DNA of 17,304 nucleotides from Bacillota bacterium (lineage in GTDB: Bacteria > Bacillota > Clostridia > Christensenellales > Aristaeellaceae). The notes below the pieces were generated by a model. It saw only the letters and a program-made list of their open reading frames with translations, ran no database searches and was not told where the DNA came from. The stretch lies in the NCBI GenBank assembly GCA_023416655.1, contig JAEZHK010000145.1:1-17304 (forward strand), given 5' to 3'. Made by a program: the position numbers and the translations under genes. Below, one piece after another: positions 1-5,133 of the stretch. Every line of letters starts with the position of its first letter. Position 1 is the first letter of the stretch.

Positions 1-129
1 CGGATCTTTTCGCGTATGGCGGTGTCGCTCTCCGCTCAACGTAGCGCTGCTACGCCTCGCTCCGGCTCCTAGCCCTACATCGAAAATCTCTCGCCGCTTT
101 GGACGCATTAATATTTTGCATTGGTATAA
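1..129 (+). repeat. Palindromic dispersed repeat, copy A (left end outside the window)
   Basis: This stretch matches 1125-1254 in the same orientation. A hand alignment gives about 20 mismatches and one 1-base gap over 130 bases, roughly 84% identity. Its centre is a short inverted repeat, CGTAGC-GCT-GCTACG, at 41-55. The right end, ending TTGGTATAA at 121-129, is the terminal inverted repeat seen complete in copy B. The left terminal repeat would lie before base 1. There is no coding frame of note, so this looks like a MITE-like or REP-like non-coding element. It ends just before the hydrolase gene. Confidence 0.75.
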
Positions 130-130
130 A
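122..130 (+). promoter_or_regulatory. Putative extended -10 promoter at the end of repeat copy A
   Basis: TGGTATAAA reads as an extended -10 element (TGn plus TATAAA). It lies at the very end of the repeat and points at the hydrolase gene. No good -35 is seen at 16-18 bp; TTGGAC at 99-104 is about 20 bp away. The expected transcript start near 137 excludes the ATG at 130 and fits translation from the ATG at 154. Confidence 0.4.
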
Positions 131-153
131 TGCATGAGAGAGGAAATGGTAGG

Positions 154-1092
154 ATGACCACCGAACGCGCGACGCTTCCATCGGGGCGCGACGGCCTCAA
201 GCTCAGCCTTCTCTGGACGGCTCCGGAAGCCCCGCTGGGCTTTGTGCAGATCGTCCACGGCATGGCGGAACACAAGGAGCGGTACATCCCGCTGATGGAG
301 CACCTGGCAGGTCTGGGCTACGCCTGCGCCGCGTACGACCACCGCGGCCACGGCGAGAGCGTGGGCGGGCAGGAAGACCTGGGCTACGTGGGCGCAAACG
401 GCCTGGACGCGCTGGTGGAGGACCTGAAGCAGGTTTTCGATCAGGGCCGCGCCCGCTGGCCGGGTTTGCCCGCGTTCCTGTTGGGCCACAGCATGGGCTC
501 GCTGATCGCCCGCGCCTACCTGAAGCGCTACCCGGACCTGGATGGCCTGATCGTGTCCGGCTCGCCTTCCTACCAGGCCGCCGTGGTGCCGGCGGGGCTG
601 ATCATCTCCGGCATCGCACGGCTTCGCGGCGACAGGTACCGCAGCGCGTTGGTCGACAAGCTCTTCTTTGGCTCGTTCAACCACAAAATCAAGAACCCCG
701 CCTCGCGGTTTGCATGGCTTAACACCGATGCCGCGTCCGTCGAGGCTTACGACGGGGATCCGCTCTGCGGCTTCCTGTTCACGGTGAACGGGTTTGCCGC
801 GCTCAGAAGCCTGCTGATCGACGTGTATAGCCCCCGAGGCTGGGCAAAGCCCGCGGGGAACGTGCCGGTCCTGTTCATATCGGGCGGCGAAGACCCCTGC
901 ATGGTCAGCCGGGAAAAGTTGAGCGAGGCGGCGAACCTGCTTCGGAACGTCGGCTACGCACACGTCAAGGTCAAAGTGTACGACGGCATGCGGCACGAGA
1001 TCCTGAACGAGCCCCAGCGGGACAGTGTGTACGCGGACATCGCGGCGTTCCTCGAGGAGTGCCGCGGGGGCGCGAAGAGTGCGCGCGGTTAA
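154..1092 (+). CDS. Alpha/beta hydrolase, lysophospholipase / monoacylglycerol lipase-like
   Basis: A 312-residue serine hydrolase of the Hydrolase_4 (serine aminopeptidase S33 / monoglyceride lipase) type. It probably cleaves acyl esters in the cytoplasm; the substrate is unknown. The oxyanion-hole region is VHGMAEH near residues 34-40, followed by DHRGHGES at 62-69. The nucleophile is Ser113 in GHSMGS, the acid is probably the Asp of GGEDPCM and the base is the His of GMRHEILNE, so the triad is complete. No signal peptide or membrane segment is seen. I chose ATG 154 over ATG 130 because AGAGG at 139-143 precedes it and the likely promoter overlaps base 130. The TAA stop overlaps the left end of repeat copy B, so the gene is hugged by repeat copies on both sides. 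It appears monocistronic, with a terminator at 1272-1306. The fold is sure; the substrate is not. Confidence 0.88.
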   Translation: MTTERATLPSGRDGLKLSLLWTAPEAPLGFVQIVHGMAEHKERYIPLMEHLAGLGYACAAYDHRGHGESVGGQEDLGYVGANGLDALVEDLKQVFDQGRARWPGLPAFLLGHSMGSLIARAYLKRYPDLDGLIVSGSPSYQAAVVPAGLIISGIARLRGDRYRSALVDKLFFGSFNHKIKNPASRFAWLNTDAASVEAYDGDPLCGFLFTVNGFAALRSLLIDVYSPRGWAKPAGNVPVLFISGGEDPCMVSREKLSEAANLLRNVGYAHVKVKVYDGMRHEILNEPQRDSVYADIAAFLEECRGGAKSARG

Positions 1093-1254
1093 TACCACTC
1101 CCAAACATTCTTTCGTCGTTGGGGCGGACCTTTTCGCGCATAGCGGTGTCGCTCTCCGCTTGAAATAGCGCTGCTATTCCTGCGCTGCGGCTCCTTGCTC
1201 TGCATCGAAAATCCCTCGCCCCTTTGGACAAAATAATGTTTTGGATTGGTATAA
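1089..1254 (+). repeat. Palindromic MITE-like repeat, copy B, complete with inverted ends
   Basis: The element is about 166 bases. The left end (TTAATACCACTCCCAAACAT, continuing to about 1136) pairs imperfectly with the reverse complement of the right end (from about 1205; TTATACCAATCCAAAACATT read on the minus strand), for nearly 50 bases. The centre is AATAGC-GCT-GCTATT at 1164-1178. The equivalent central stem in copy A is CGTAGC/GCTACG: both outer base pairs differ but pairing is kept. It encodes no transposase, so any movement would need one in trans. The stop codon of the upstream hydrolase lies inside its left end. Confidence 0.75.
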
Positions 1255-1271
1255 GCAGGAATCATCGACTA

Positions 1272-1306
1272 AAGCGGGGAGGGCTTGCGCCGTCCCCGCT
1301 TTTTTA
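1272..1306 (+). terminator. Rho-independent terminator
   Basis: Stem AAGCGGGGA (1272-1280) pairs with TCCCCGCTT (1293-1301), and T-rich sequence follows to about 1306. It would end the first hydrolase transcript after repeat copy B. The minus-strand gene at 1316-1909 reads into it from the other side, where the U-tract is much weaker. Confidence 0.8.
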
Positions 1307-1315
1307 TTATCTTGT

Positions 1316-1909
1316 TCAGCCCGCTGGAATGCCCGTCAGTGACGGCTGCACCAGCTCGATGAAGTTCCTCACGGTCTCGAATGTGATCATCCGGGCGGGC
1401 CTTGGAGGTTTTGCGCCAAAGCCGGTAAGGATGCGTTGCCGCCAGCCGTCGATTTCGCGGCCGGACAGCAGCGGGTGGTCCTCAGGCGGCGCGGCCCGCT
1501 TTAAAAGCCGCCAGATCCCTGTCCGCTCCGGGCTCTCCGAGAACAGCCCCTCGTCTGCCTGGTCGCAGTCGGGATAGTAGATCTCACCGATGAGGCGGTC
1601 GTCCGGACCGACCAGTTGCGGAAAGGTGCGGCGAATGTGGCGCACCCAGTAATAGTCCGTCATGATGTGCAGCGCGTAACCCATGTCAAAGGCGCCGGAG
1701 CGGCCGGAGAGGTATTCCAGCGCCATCATGGGGCCGCCGGTCCACACATCCAAATGGGTGATGCATTTGTCGTCCCGGTTCACGCCGGGCCGCATGTGGA
1801 TCGCGTCGGGCGCGATCGCGCCGAGGTAGAATTCCGGGCAATCCCGAAGCTCCGGTCTGCCCTGGGCCCAGCGGCGGGCGGTCAGAAGGTGCACCATCGG
1901 AAGGGGCAT
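1316..1909 (-). CDS. Zinc-dependent phospholipase C-like protein
   Basis: A 197-residue protein resembling the Zn_dep_PLPC / S1-P1-nuclease-like all-helical family (PF00882 type), often annotated as hypothetical. Possible metal ligands are His7 (MVH), Asp35 in YLGAIAPDAI, His52 in THLD, and His81 and Asp85 in GYALHIMTDYYW; the HxxxD spacing on a helix is typical. It is shorter than secreted clostridial phospholipases and has no signal peptide, so it is probably cytoplasmic and may act as a phosphoesterase. The ATG at 1909 is preceded by AGGAGG eight bases upstream, which fixes the start; an internal ATG (MVH) is less well placed. It is transcribed alone, divergently from sigG. The family is likely; substrate and activity are inferred only. 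Confidence 0.65.
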   Translation of the reverse strand: MPLPMVHLLTARRWAQGRPELRDCPEFYLGAIAPDAIHMRPGVNRDDKCITHLDVWTGGPMMALEYLSGRSGAFDMGYALHIMTDYYWVRHIRRTFPQLVGPDDRLIGEIYYPDCDQADEGLFSESPERTGIWRLLKRAAPPEDHPLLSGREIDGWRQRILTGFGAKPPRPARMITFETVRNFIELVQPSLTGIPAG

Positions 1910-1934
1910 GGGAAGTTCCTCCTCAATCCCCGCC

Positions 1935-1964
1935 AGTATACCACCGCGCAGGCGGCAAGCGCAA
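1935..1964 (-). promoter_or_regulatory. Promoter for the phospholipase C-like gene
   Basis: On the minus strand, TTGCGC (1964-1959) is followed after 18 bp by TATACT (1940-1935), with TG one base before it (TGGTATACT, an extended -10). The expected start near 1929 gives a leader of about 20 bases carrying AGGAGG. The same 9-mer TGGTATACT recurs as the -10 of the zinc-ribbon gene at 11394-11386. Confidence 0.5.
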
Positions 1965-2002
1965 GCGGGACGCGGTTTGCGGCTCGATCCCTTCCAAAAA
2001 AT

Positions 2003-2015
2003 GCGCGGTCCGCGC
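2003..2015. repeat. Short perfect palindrome in the sigG upstream gap
   Basis: GCGCGG-T-CCGCGC is a 6-bp inverted repeat around one base. It sits midway between the divergent phospholipase-like and sigG promoters. It is not followed by T-rich sequence. It could be a protein-binding site, but GC-rich DNA makes such palindromes common. Confidence 0.25.
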
Positions 2016-2087
2016 AGCCTGCGCCTGAATGCGCCCCCGTTTCACGGATCATTCGCGTACGCCAGATGGCGTTTTTTGTCGCACTGG

Positions 2088-2117
2088 GCATGAAAGCCAA
2101 TCTCCCCGGCAATACTT
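2088..2117 (+). promoter_or_regulatory. Candidate forespore (sigma-F/sigma-G type) promoter of sigG
   Basis: GCATG (2088-2092) and GGCAATACTT (2108-2117) are separated by 15 bp. The second block fits the Bacillus sigma-F -10 pattern GGNAANANT; the first resembles its -35 (GYATA / GHATR). The implied start near 2123 leaves a very short leader before GGAGGT at 2128-2133. No convincing sigma-A promoter is visible here. sigG in Bacillus is known to be switched on by sigma-F and then itself. Confidence 0.5.
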
Positions 2118-2139
2118 TTGTTGCTGTGGAGGTGGCGAA

Positions 2140-2913
2140 ATGGCGATCAACAAAGTCGAAATCTGCGGAGTTGATACGAAAGCGTTGCCGGTTTTAAAAA
2201 ATGAGCGGATGCGGGAACTGTTCCCGCAGGTGCACTCCGGCAACATCGAGGCCCGCCACGAATTCATCCAGGGTAACCTTCGGTTGGTGCTCAGTGTGAT
2301 CCAGCGTTTTCACAACCGCGGCGAGAGCGTGGACGACCTGTTCCAGGTGGGCTGCATTGGCCTGATGAAGGCGATGGACAACTTTGACACCAACCAGCCG
2401 GTGCGCTTTTCGACCTACGCGGTGCCGATGATCATTGGCGAGATCCGGCGGTATCTGCGCGACAACAACCCCATCCGCGTCAGCCGCTCGCTCCGGGACA
2501 CCGCCTACAAGGCGCTCAAGGCCCGCGACGCGCTGGCGGCCAGGCTCGGCCGCGACCCGACCATCGAGCAGATCGCAAAGGAGATGGAGGCACGCGAAGA
2601 GGACGTGGTGTTCGCGCTCGAAGCCATTCAGGATCCGGTGTCGCTGCACGAGCCGGTCTATCAGGACGGCGGCGACGCCATCTACATCATGGACCAGGTG
2701 CGGGACGACCGCGTCAGCGAAAATGACTGGGTGCGGTCGCTTTCGATCCGGCAGGCGATGGATCGCCTGGGCGACCGGGAGCGGAACATCATCTCACAAC
2801 GTTTTTTCGGAGGGCGCACGCAAATGGAGGTGGCCGATGAGATCGGCATCTCCCAGGCGCAGGTATCCCGGCTCGAAAAGGCGGCGCTGCAGCAAATGAA
2901 GAAGTATATCTGA
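2140..2913 (+). CDS. sigG: RNA polymerase sigma-G factor, late forespore
   Basis: A 257-residue sigma-70 family factor very close in sequence to Bacillus SigG (260 aa). It directs RNA polymerase to late forespore genes after engulfment. The SigG signature EICGVDT near residues 7-13 is present, then region 2 with NLRLVLSVIQRF (46-57) and DDLFQVGCIGLMKAMDNFD (65-83), YAVPMIIGEIRRYLRDNNP (93-111), region 3, and a region 4 helix-turn-helix with QMEVADEIGISQAQVSRLEK (228-247). The ATG at 2140 has GGAGGT six bases upstream and gives the family N-terminus; longer in-frame starts upstream do not. spoIIGA and sigE, usual neighbours in many spore formers, are not adjacent here. The gene is followed by a row of hairpins and faces a convergent hydrolase gene. 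Confidence 0.97.
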   Translation: MAINKVEICGVDTKALPVLKNERMRELFPQVHSGNIEARHEFIQGNLRLVLSVIQRFHNRGESVDDLFQVGCIGLMKAMDNFDTNQPVRFSTYAVPMIIGEIRRYLRDNNPIRVSRSLRDTAYKALKARDALAARLGRDPTIEQIAKEMEAREEDVVFALEAIQDPVSLHEPVYQDGGDAIYIMDQVRDDRVSENDWVRSLSIRQAMDRLGDRERNIISQRFFGGRTQMEVADEIGISQAQVSRLEKAALQQMKKYI

Positions 2914-2921
2914 CCCGGGCA

Positions 2922-2948
2922 CCCAAAATCCGCCGGGCGGCTTTTGGG
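2922..2948. terminator. Hairpin after sigG, no U-tract
   Basis: CCCAAAA (2922-2928) pairs with TTTTGGG (2942-2948), and CCGCC (2930-2934) with GGCGG (2936-2940), separated by one T/C mismatch. It starts nine bases after the sigG stop. It lacks a run of T on either strand, so termination is plausible but not of the textbook kind; it may instead protect the 3' end of the mRNA. Confidence 0.5.
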
Positions 2949-2970
2949 CGCGAATGAAAAGGCTCTGCGT

Positions 2971-3001
2971 GCGCCTGAAATTCTCTGGAATTTCCAGGCG
3001 C
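2971..3001. repeat. Second hairpin in the sigG downstream gap
   Basis: GCGCCTGAAATTC (2971-2983) pairs with GAATTTCCAGGCGC (2988-3001) around a TCTG loop, with one bulged base. It belongs to a series of hairpins between the convergent sigG and hydrolase genes. No T-run follows on the plus strand. Confidence 0.6.
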
Positions 3002-3018
3002 CGCACTGACTTGTGGTA

Positions 3019-3058
3019 GTATTTCGGACACCAGTTTTCGAACTGGTGTCCGAAATAC
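3019..3058. repeat. Perfect 18-bp hairpin with TTCG tetraloop
   Basis: Bases 3019-3036 and 3041-3058 are exact reverse complements around TTCG at 3037-3040. The stem begins GTATTTCGG and includes GACACCAG. A perfect 18-bp stem with a stable UUCG-type loop is longer than most intrinsic terminators, and no U-tract follows on either strand. It may be a bidirectional transcription barrier, an mRNA 3' stabiliser or a binding site. Confidence 0.7.
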
Positions 3059-3085
3059 GTTCCCGGCGCACGGGTCGCCGGGAAC
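3059..3085. repeat. Fourth hairpin, directly adjoining the 18-bp stem
   Basis: GTTCCCGGCG (3059-3068) pairs perfectly with CGCCGGGAAC (3076-3085) around CACGGGT. It abuts the previous hairpin with no spacer. No T-run follows on either strand. Confidence 0.6.
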
Positions 3086-3136
3086 GATGAGAGCCTTAAA
3101 GCGGAACGGAAGGCTTGCTTCCGCGCCGGTTCGCCT

Positions 3137-4057
3137 TCATCCATAGGCCTCGAAGAACTCCATGATCGCCTGTTCGCAGCCCGGGCGGTCCCATATGTAG
3201 CTCTCGCCGTGGCCTGCGCCCGGCACAATCTTGAGCCGCTTTTCCGACGCGCAGGCGTCGTAATTGGCTAGCGTCATCTCCACCGGCACGAATTTGTCCG
3301 CGTCGCCGTGCAGAAAGAACACCGGAATCTTCGTCATCTTCAGCGCGTCCAGCGTCGAGCAGTTTGCCGGGTCATAGTGGGCGAAGAGGCACAATAGCAG
3401 CCGGATGCCCTTCAGAATCCAGCCGCCGCTGCGGGGAAACGTCGTCTTCTGGACGTGGCGCATGATCGCCAGCGGCGTCGTAAAGCCGCAGTCCGCGATG
3501 GCGCCACGCACGGTGGGGGGGAGCTTCAGCGCCAGCGTCAGCATCACGGTGGTCGAACCCATCGATACGCCGTCCAGGTAGATGGAGGCGTCGGGGTAAC
3601 GGCCATAGATGTACTCAATCCAGCGCTGCAGATCGTAGCGCTCCAGCGCGCCGAAGCATATGTACCTGCCCTGGCTCTCGCCGCACGCCCGCTGGTCGAT
3701 CAAGAGGACGCCCAGACCCTGGTTTCTGTAGAAGCGGACCACCGACGGGAATTCCCACAGCGCGAGCGAGCGGTAGCCGTGAACCAGCAGCACGACGCGC
3801 TTTTCGCCGCCGCTCATGAGCAGCCGCCCCCGAAGCATCAGGCCGTCGAAACTCTTGACGGACACTTTTTCCTGCGGCTGATTCATCAGCCACTCGCGAT
3901 CAACGTTCATGAGCTTCAAGTGCTCCCGGAACAGCTCGTTGTTTGGCATCAATTGCGGGAATGATGCCTTGCGGGTCCGGACGACCGCCAGGCGGAAGAA
4001 GTACAGAACGATCAGTACCGGGATTAAAATCGCCGTCGCCAGAAGCACAAACCACAT
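3137..4057 (-). CDS. Membrane-anchored alpha/beta hydrolase (YqkD-like)
   Basis: A 306-residue protein with one N-terminal hydrophobic segment (about residues 2-24) followed by basic residues, so it is probably anchored in the membrane. The rest is an alpha/beta hydrolase of the type of Bacillus YqkD. LLVHGYRS (90-97) forms the oxyanion region, DQRACGES (121-128) follows, Ser165 in DGVSMGS is the nucleophile, Asp254 in HGDADKFVP the acid and His283 in GAGHGES the base. Reaction and substrate are unknown. The start at 4057 is set by AGGAGGT seven bases upstream; a longer frame to 4546 would run through the promoter and antisense to the ylmC-like gene. It has its own consensus promoter and lies against the direction of the sigG, ylmC and nrdR genes around it, which suggests an insertion into that group. 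Confidence 0.85.
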   Translation of the reverse strand: MWFVLLATAILIPVLIVLYFFRLAVVRTRKASFPQLMPNNELFREHLKLMNVDREWLMNQPQEKVSVKSFDGLMLRGRLLMSGGEKRVVLLVHGYRSLALWEFPSVVRFYRNQGLGVLLIDQRACGESQGRYICFGALERYDLQRWIEYIYGRYPDASIYLDGVSMGSTTVMLTLALKLPPTVRGAIADCGFTTPLAIMRHVQKTTFPRSGGWILKGIRLLLCLFAHYDPANCSTLDALKMTKIPVFFLHGDADKFVPVEMTLANYDACASEKRLKIVPGAGHGESYIWDRPGCEQAIMEFFEAYG

Positions 4058-4098
4058 TGCGAGCACCTCCTCCGGAAAAGGCTGCTTTGTACCGCCTC

Positions 4099-4142
4099 GC
4101 GCCCTGGCAAGCCAATCAAGGCTCTCCGGATGCTTAGGGCGC
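4099..4142 (-). promoter_or_regulatory. Possible leader hairpin of the YqkD-like gene
   Basis: In the roughly 125-base leader, GCGCCCT (4142-4136 on the minus strand) can pair with AGGGCGC (4105-4099). An adjacent AAGC/GCTT pair extends the stem around a loop of about 20 bases. The 3' side lies about 40 bases before the start codon. It resembles no riboswitch known to me; a simple structured leader is the safer reading. Confidence 0.25.
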
Positions 4143-4189
4143 CATTTCACTAGTATGAGCCGGAACGGTTCTTGGCTCGCATGTTTTCG

Positions 4190-4218
4190 ATTATAGGCGC
4201 GGGTCCGGCGGCTGTCAA
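4190..4218 (-). promoter_or_regulatory. Consensus sigma-A promoter for the YqkD-like gene
   Basis: On the minus strand TTGACA (4218-4213) and TATAAT (4195-4190) are both perfect and are separated by exactly 17 bp. The start would be near 4183, leaving a leader of about 125 bases. This predicts strong housekeeping transcription, unlike the sporulation genes on either side. Confidence 0.85.
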
Positions 4219-4262
4219 GTTCTGGAAGGCTCCCGGCATAGGATGAATGGGGAGGGATACTT

Positions 4263-4517
4263 ATGAGTTTTTCTGAGCTTCGGCAAAAGGATGTCATCAA
4301 CGTGTGCGACGGACGCAGGCTCGGGCGTCCAATCGACCTGATCCTGAACGAGCGCGCCTGCGTCGAAGCCATCGTCGTTCCGGACAACTGCGGCTTCTGG
4401 GGCTTCATTCGCCCCGACCGGGACGGCCTAGTGATCCCCTGGAATCGCATCCGGCGCATCGGTGACGACGTAATTCTCGTGGAATTGGACGAAAAATGTA
4501 CAATCGGCTGCCAATAA
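4263..4517 (+). CDS. YlmC/YmxH family sporulation protein (PRC-barrel)
   Basis: An 84-residue PRC-barrel protein of the YlmC/YmxH family, a small family conserved in spore-forming Bacillota and often found beside sigG; its biochemical role is not established. The match to Bacillus YlmC includes the N-terminal LRQKDVINVCDGRRLG, the middle LVIPWNRIRRIG (residues 56-67) and DDVILVELDE near the C-terminus. The length is as expected (about 80 aa). GGGGAGG at 4249-4255 lies seven bases before the ATG. Two C-terminal cysteines (KCTIGCQ) are an added feature. I could not find a convincing promoter: the upstream gap is used by the divergent hydrolase promoter. Confidence 0.88.
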   Translation: MSFSELRQKDVINVCDGRRLGRPIDLILNERACVEAIVVPDNCGFWGFIRPDRDGLVIPWNRIRRIGDDVILVELDEKCTIGCQ

Positions 4518-4550
4518 CCGAGAAATGTTAAGAAAAAATCGTTCACCCTC

Positions 4551-4579
4551 TAGACTGGACGCTATATGTTGTGTATAAT
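4551..4579 (+). promoter_or_regulatory. Promoter of nrdR
   Basis: TAGACT (4551-4556) and TATAAT (4574-4579) are 17 bp apart. The -10 is perfect and the -35 matches TTGACA at four of six bases. The start would be near 4586, just ahead of AGGGGGTG at 4597-4604. The spacer is filled by a near-consensus NrdR box. Confidence 0.75.
4559..4574. promoter_or_regulatory. NrdR box in the nrdR promoter
   Basis: ACGCTATATGTTGTGT agrees with the known NrdR-box pattern ACACWATATATWGTGT at 14 of 16 positions. It covers the spacer between -35 and -10 and touches the first base of the -10, so bound NrdR would block polymerase. NrdR boxes usually come in pairs; I see only one clear copy here. Confidence 0.65.
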
Positions 4580-4611
4580 AGAGGCGTCGAAACCATAGGG
4601 GGTGTTTCAAG

Positions 4612-5076
4612 CTGAAATGCATTTACTGCAATTGCACGGAAAGCCGCGTGATCGACTCCCGCCAGACCGACGACAATTCCGCCATCCGTAGAAGGCGCGA
4701 ATGCGAAGGTTGCGGGCGTCGGTTTACGACCTATGAAAAAATCGACACGGTCCCGCTGATGGTCATCAAAAAAGACAAAAGCCGCCAGCCTTTTGATTCA
4801 TCAAAGCTGCGTACGGGCATAATCAAGGCGTGTGAGAAGCGCCCCGTATCGCTCGGCGAGATTGACAAGCTGGTGCGCGAAGTCGAAATGAAGGCCTACA
4901 ACAGCTACGACCAGGAGGTCACCAGCCAGTCGATCGGCGAAATGGTGATGGACGGGCTGAAAAAGCTGGACGAGGTCGCCTATGTGCGGTTCGCGTCGGT
5001 TTATCGCCAGTTCAAGGACATCCAGACATTCATGGACGAGCTCAACAAACTGCTTACCGACAAAGAATTCGGATAA
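4612..5076 (+). CDS. nrdR: Transcriptional repressor NrdR of ribonucleotide reductase genes
   Basis: A 154-residue NrdR: a zinc ribbon followed by an ATP-cone. It senses ATP/dATP and represses ribonucleotide reductase genes. The zinc ribbon needs Cys3, Cys6, Cys31 and Cys34 (MKCIYC ... ECEGCGRRFTTYE), and the ATP-cone begins about VIKKDKSRQPFD. To include the first CxxC, translation must begin at CTG 4612: no ATG, GTG or TTG lies in frame between the promoter and it, and AGGGGGTG stands seven bases upstream. Starting at the next candidate, GTG 4648, would lose half the zinc site. The resulting length matches the family (149-152 aa). The C-terminus (KEFG) is ordinary. No reductase gene is in the window, so its other targets are elsewhere. 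Confidence 0.95.
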   Translation: MKCIYCNCTESRVIDSRQTDDNSAIRRRRECEGCGRRFTTYEKIDTVPLMVIKKDKSRQPFDSSKLRTGIIKACEKRPVSLGEIDKLVREVEMKAYNSYDQEVTSQSIGEMVMDGLKKLDEVAYVRFASVYRQFKDIQTFMDELNKLLTDKEFG

Positions 5077-5087
5077 GCGCCGGCCGG

Positions 5088-5116
5088 TTGCCGGTAGGGA
5101 TATGTTCTACTATCTA
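5088..5116 (+). promoter_or_regulatory. Weak candidate promoter for the phoPR-like pair
   Basis: TTGCCG (5088-5093) and TATCTA (5111-5116) are 17 bp apart; both are partial matches. AAGGAGAG, the ribosome site, lies just downstream at 5120-5127. Read-through from nrdR is equally possible, since no terminator is seen between the genes. No clear Pho box (direct TTAACA-like repeats) was found. Confidence 0.3.
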
Positions 5117-5133
5117 AATAAGGAGAGACGCAT

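Noticed and set aside
4146..4183. A sporulation-type promoter (CATACTA) in the hydrolase leader.
   Set aside because: No -35 at suitable spacing was found, and the perfect sigma-A promoter just upstream explains the gene.
4058..4546. N-terminal extension of the YqkD-like hydrolase by about 160 codons.
   Set aside because: It would run antisense to the ylmC-like gene and across the hydrolase promoter; the strong AGGAGGT site and membrane helix mark the start at 4057.
5077..5133. Pho box before the phoP-like gene.
   Set aside because: No spaced direct repeats of TTAACA type are present; only a weak sigma-A-like pair is visible.
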